Below, piece after piece: positions 61,967-64,000 of a stretch of DNA of 64,000 nt (the first letter of the stretch is position 1; each line of letters begins with the position of its first letter). Both the position numbers and the translations under genes were made by a program. This stretch comes from Pseudonocardia cypriaca (GTDB lineage Bacteria; Actinomycetota; Actinomycetes; Mycobacteriales; Pseudonocardiaceae). The stretch lies in the NCBI RefSeq assembly GCF_006717045.1, contig NZ_VFPH01000003.1:1116001-1180000 (forward strand). The letters are read 5' to 3'. The notes beneath the pieces were generated by a model. It did no database searches, had not been told where the DNA came from, and saw only the letters and a program-made list of their open reading frames with translations.

Positions 61967-63438
61967 CGGTCCGTCCCCAGAGCTGCTCGGATCACCGCGC
62001 GGCCGATGGGTGCGGCGACCGTGCCGCCCGTCGCCGCGAGGTTGCTGCGGTCGCCGCCGGACTCGACCAGCACCGCGACCGCGACCTGCGGGTCGTCGGC
62101 CGGGGCGAACGCGACGTACCAGACGTGCGGGGCGACCGACTCGGGATCCGGCCCGTGCTCCGCGGTGCCGGTCTTGGCCGCGATCTGCACCCCGGTGATC
62201 TTGCCGCTTCCCGAGTAGCTGTTCTCGTTGTTGACCATCATTTCGGTCAGGGTCCTGGCCACCGACGGGTCGATGGCGGGCCCGATGCGGTCCGGGTTGG
62301 TGGTCTCGACCGGCTGGAGGTCCTGGCTCTGGATCTGGCTGATCAGGTGCGGCTGCATCACCACACCGCCGTTGGCGATGGCGGCCACGACCATGGCGTT
62401 CTGCAGCGGGGTGAGCGCGACGTCGCGTTGCCCGATGCTGGACTGCTGGAGGGCCGCGATGTCCGGGATGTCGCCGATGGTCGACGGGGCGACCGACATC
62501 GGCACCTGGAGGGCAGCGGTGCCGATGCCGAAGTCCTCCGCCTGCTTGCGGATGGCCTGCTCGCCCAGCTCGGAGGCCAGCTGGGCGAACGCGGTGTTGC
62601 ACGAACGCTGCAGCGCGTCGCGCAGGCTCGCCGTCTCACCCGTGCCGCAGGCGTTGCCGTTGAAGTTCCGCAGCTGGGTGTTGGTGCCCTGGAGCGTGAT
62701 CGCCGACGCCGCCGTGAGCTGGCTGTCGGGGGTGTAGCGGCCGCTGGTCAGCGCCGCCGCCACGTCGATCAGCTTGAACGTCGATCCCGGCGGGTAGGTC
62801 TCGGAGATCGCCCGGTTCGGCAGCACCGGCGGGTCGGCCTGGTTGAACTGCTGCCATGCGGCCATCCGCTCGTCCGGGTCGTGGCTCGCGAGCTTGTTCG
62901 GGTCGTAGGACGGCGTCGAGGCCATCGCGAGGATCTCGCCGGTCTGCGGGCGCAGCGCCACGACCGATCCGGTGTAGTTGCGCTCGGTCAGCTGCTCGTA
63001 CGCGGCCTGCTGCACGGCCGGGTCGATCGTGAGCAGCACGTTGCCGCCGCTCGGGTCCCTGCCGGTGATCAGATCGGAGAGCCGGCGCGCGAAAAGGCGG
63101 TCGTCGCTGCCGTTGAGCACCGCGTCGGCGGCCCGCTCGATCCCGTTGGAGCTGTAGGTGATCGAGTAGTAGCCGGTGACCGGCGCGTACATCGGTCCGT
63201 CGGAGTACTGGCGCAGGTAGCGCAGGCGGTCGTCGGTCTCGACGCTGCTGGCGAGGATCTGGCGCTCCGCGCTGATCTGGCCGCGCTTGCGCGAGTACTC
63301 GGCCAGCAGCACCCGCTGGTTGCGCTGATCGCTGCGGTAGTCACCCGCCTTCACCACCTGAACGTAGGTCAGGTTGCCCATCAGCAGAAGGACCATCGCC
63401 ATCACGGCGATCGCCACGCGACGAACCGGCGTGTTCAC
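61963..63438 (-). CDS. pbpA: Class B penicillin-binding protein PbpA (D,D-transpeptidase)
   Basis: The 491-residue protein has a membrane anchor (VAIAVMAMVLLLMGNLTYV), a pedestal domain and a transpeptidase domain with SxxK in TYPPGSTFKLIDVAAAL, SxN in QRSCNTAFAQLAS and KTG in IAAKTGTAEHGPDP. It cross-links peptidoglycan, paired with the RodA glycosyltransferase encoded next to it. The GTG overlaps the rodA stop by 4 bp. Confidence 0.95.
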   Translation of the reverse strand: MNTPVRRVAIAVMAMVLLLMGNLTYVQVVKAGDYRSDQRNQRVLLAEYSRKRGQISAERQILASSVETDDRLRYLRQYSDGPMYAPVTGYYSITYSSNGIERAADAVLNGSDDRLFARRLSDLITGRDPSGGNVLLTIDPAVQQAAYEQLTERNYTGSVVALRPQTGEILAMASTPSYDPNKLASHDPDERMAAWQQFNQADPPVLPNRAISETYPPGSTFKLIDVAAALTSGRYTPDSQLTAASAITLQGTNTQLRNFNGNACGTGETASLRDALQRSCNTAFAQLASELGEQAIRKQAEDFGIGTAALQVPMSVAPSTIGDIPDIAALQQSSIGQRDVALTPLQNAMVVAAIANGGVVMQPHLISQIQSQDLQPVETTNPDRIGPAIDPSVARTLTEMMVNNENSYSGSGKITGVQIAAKTGTAEHGPDPESVAPHVWYVAFAPADDPQVAVAVLVESGGDRSNLAATGGTVAAPIGRAVIRAALGTDR

Positions 63439-64000
63439 GACGGCCGCTCCACCAGCTCGGTGCCCGCCTCGGCGATGGGCGGCAGCGGGGCGGCCTGGCG
63501 TCGGGGCAGCGGGGCGCGGGCGGCGTTCGAGATGCGCAGCAGCATTGCCACCAGCGCGTAGTTCGCCACGAGGGACGACCCGCCGTAGGACAGGAACGGC
63601 AGCGTGAGACCGGTGAGCGGGATGAGCTTCGACACCCCGCCGATGACGATGAACATCTGCAGTGCCAGCGTGAACGCCAGGCCGGTTGCGAGCAGCTTGC
63701 CGAAGCTGTCGCGCACGGCGAGCGCGCTCCGCAGGCCGCGCGTGATCAGCACCAGGTAGACGAGGAGGATCGCGGCGAGGCCGATCAGGCCCAGCTCCTC
63801 GCCGAGCGAGGAGAGCATGAAATCGCTCTCGGCGTACGGCACGAGGTCCGGCCGTCCGGCGCCGAGGCCGGTGCCGCCGACCCCGCCGGTGCCGAGCCCG
63901 AACAGCGCCTGCGCGATCTGGAAGCCCGTGTTCTCGAAGTCGGCGAACGGGTCGAGCCAGCCCTGCACGCGCACCCGGACGTGGCCGAACAGCTGGTAGG
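63435..64000 (-). CDS. rodA: RodA/FtsW-type SEDS glycosyltransferase, C-terminal part (5' end outside window)
   Basis: About 188 C-terminal residues are present; the gene continues beyond base 64000. Visible SEDS features are FENTGFQIAQALFGLGTGGV, GTGLGAGRPDLVPYAESDFM (with the conserved Asp/Glu loop), EELGLIGLAAILLVYLVLI, and LIPLTGLTLPFLSYGGSSLV. SEDS proteins polymerise glycan strands from lipid II. It is the first of the coupled rodA-pbpA-pknA-pknB genes in this window. Confidence 0.95.
   Translation of the reverse strand, partial: YQLFGHVRVRVQGWLDPFADFENTGFQIAQALFGLGTGGVGGTGLGAGRPDLVPYAESDFMLSSLGEELGLIGLAAILLVYLVLITRGLRSALAVRDSFGKLLATGLAFTLALQMFIVIGGVSKLIPLTGLTLPFLSYGGSSLVANYALVAMLLRISNAARAPLPRRQAAPLPPIAEAGTELVERPS

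Overview
This window is chromosomal DNA of a high-GC actinobacterium. Gene order and protein style point to the order Pseudonocardiales, most likely Pseudonocardia or a close relative; that placement is inferred from synteny and was not tested by a search. The window spans the chromosomal replication origin. From 1 to about 31.2 kb the order is that of the actinobacterial origin region: DUF6049 gene-murJ-pseudokinase-(MerR)-sigM-anti-sigma-trxB-trxA-cwlM-GNAT-aminotransferase-ddl-like-parB-parA-rsmG-jag-yidC-yidD-rnpA-rpmH | dnaA-oriC-dnaN-gnd-recF-dciA-gyrB-gyrA. Most genes left of dnaA on the minus strand and right of it on the plus strand point away from oriC. Five parS sites surround parAB, and DnaA boxes lie before dnaA, between dnaA and dnaN, and across the start of dciA.

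From 31.2 to 32.6 kb come a DUF3566 membrane protein, tRNA-Ile, a DLW-39 microprotein and tRNA-Ala. The 3' end of tRNA-Ala is the attachment site of a 10.4-kb integrated island. A perfect 44-bp direct repeat (32564-32607 and 43008-43051) marks its ends. The island carries a tyrosine integrase with a C-terminal GntR-type domain, a winged-helix/alkyltransferase-like protein, a CutA-like protein, a truncated XRE-type regulator, zinc-ribbon remnants, a Vsr endonuclease, a DndB-like (DGQHR-type) protein, a C5-cytosine methyltransferase, a DUF262 protein, and an overlapping HEPN protein with a C-terminal zinc ribbon. Its right part is visibly richer in A+T than the chromosome. This is the part most likely to hold an undescribed defence or modification system.

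From 43 to 53 kb lies accessory metabolism: a TauE/SafE-type permease, a secreted protein, a small catabolic cluster (IlvD/Edd dehydratase, ThDP enzyme, RraA-like aldolase, GntR regulator with two TGGTATACCA operators), a luciferase-like oxidoreductase, and the glycogen debranching enzyme glgX. From 52.8 to 55.2 kb are small membrane and secreted proteins and an alpha/beta hydrolase.

From 55.3 to 64 kb the conserved cell-division and cell-wall block resumes, mostly on the minus strand as seen from the right edge: ppiA, a rhomboid protease, a 23-residue Cys-rich peptide, a PH-domain protein, crgA, the trpG/pabA amidotransferase, pknB, pknA, pbpA and the 3' part of rodA, which runs off the window. 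rodA-pbpA-pknA overlap by 4 bp at each junction and pknB follows, so they form one wall-synthesis and Ser/Thr-kinase operon. Together the window links replication (dnaA, dnaN, dciA, gyrBA), segregation (parABS), membrane insertion (yidC, jag), thiol redox control (trxBA) and peptidoglycan control (murJ, pseudokinase, cwlM, pknAB, pbpA, rodA, crgA).
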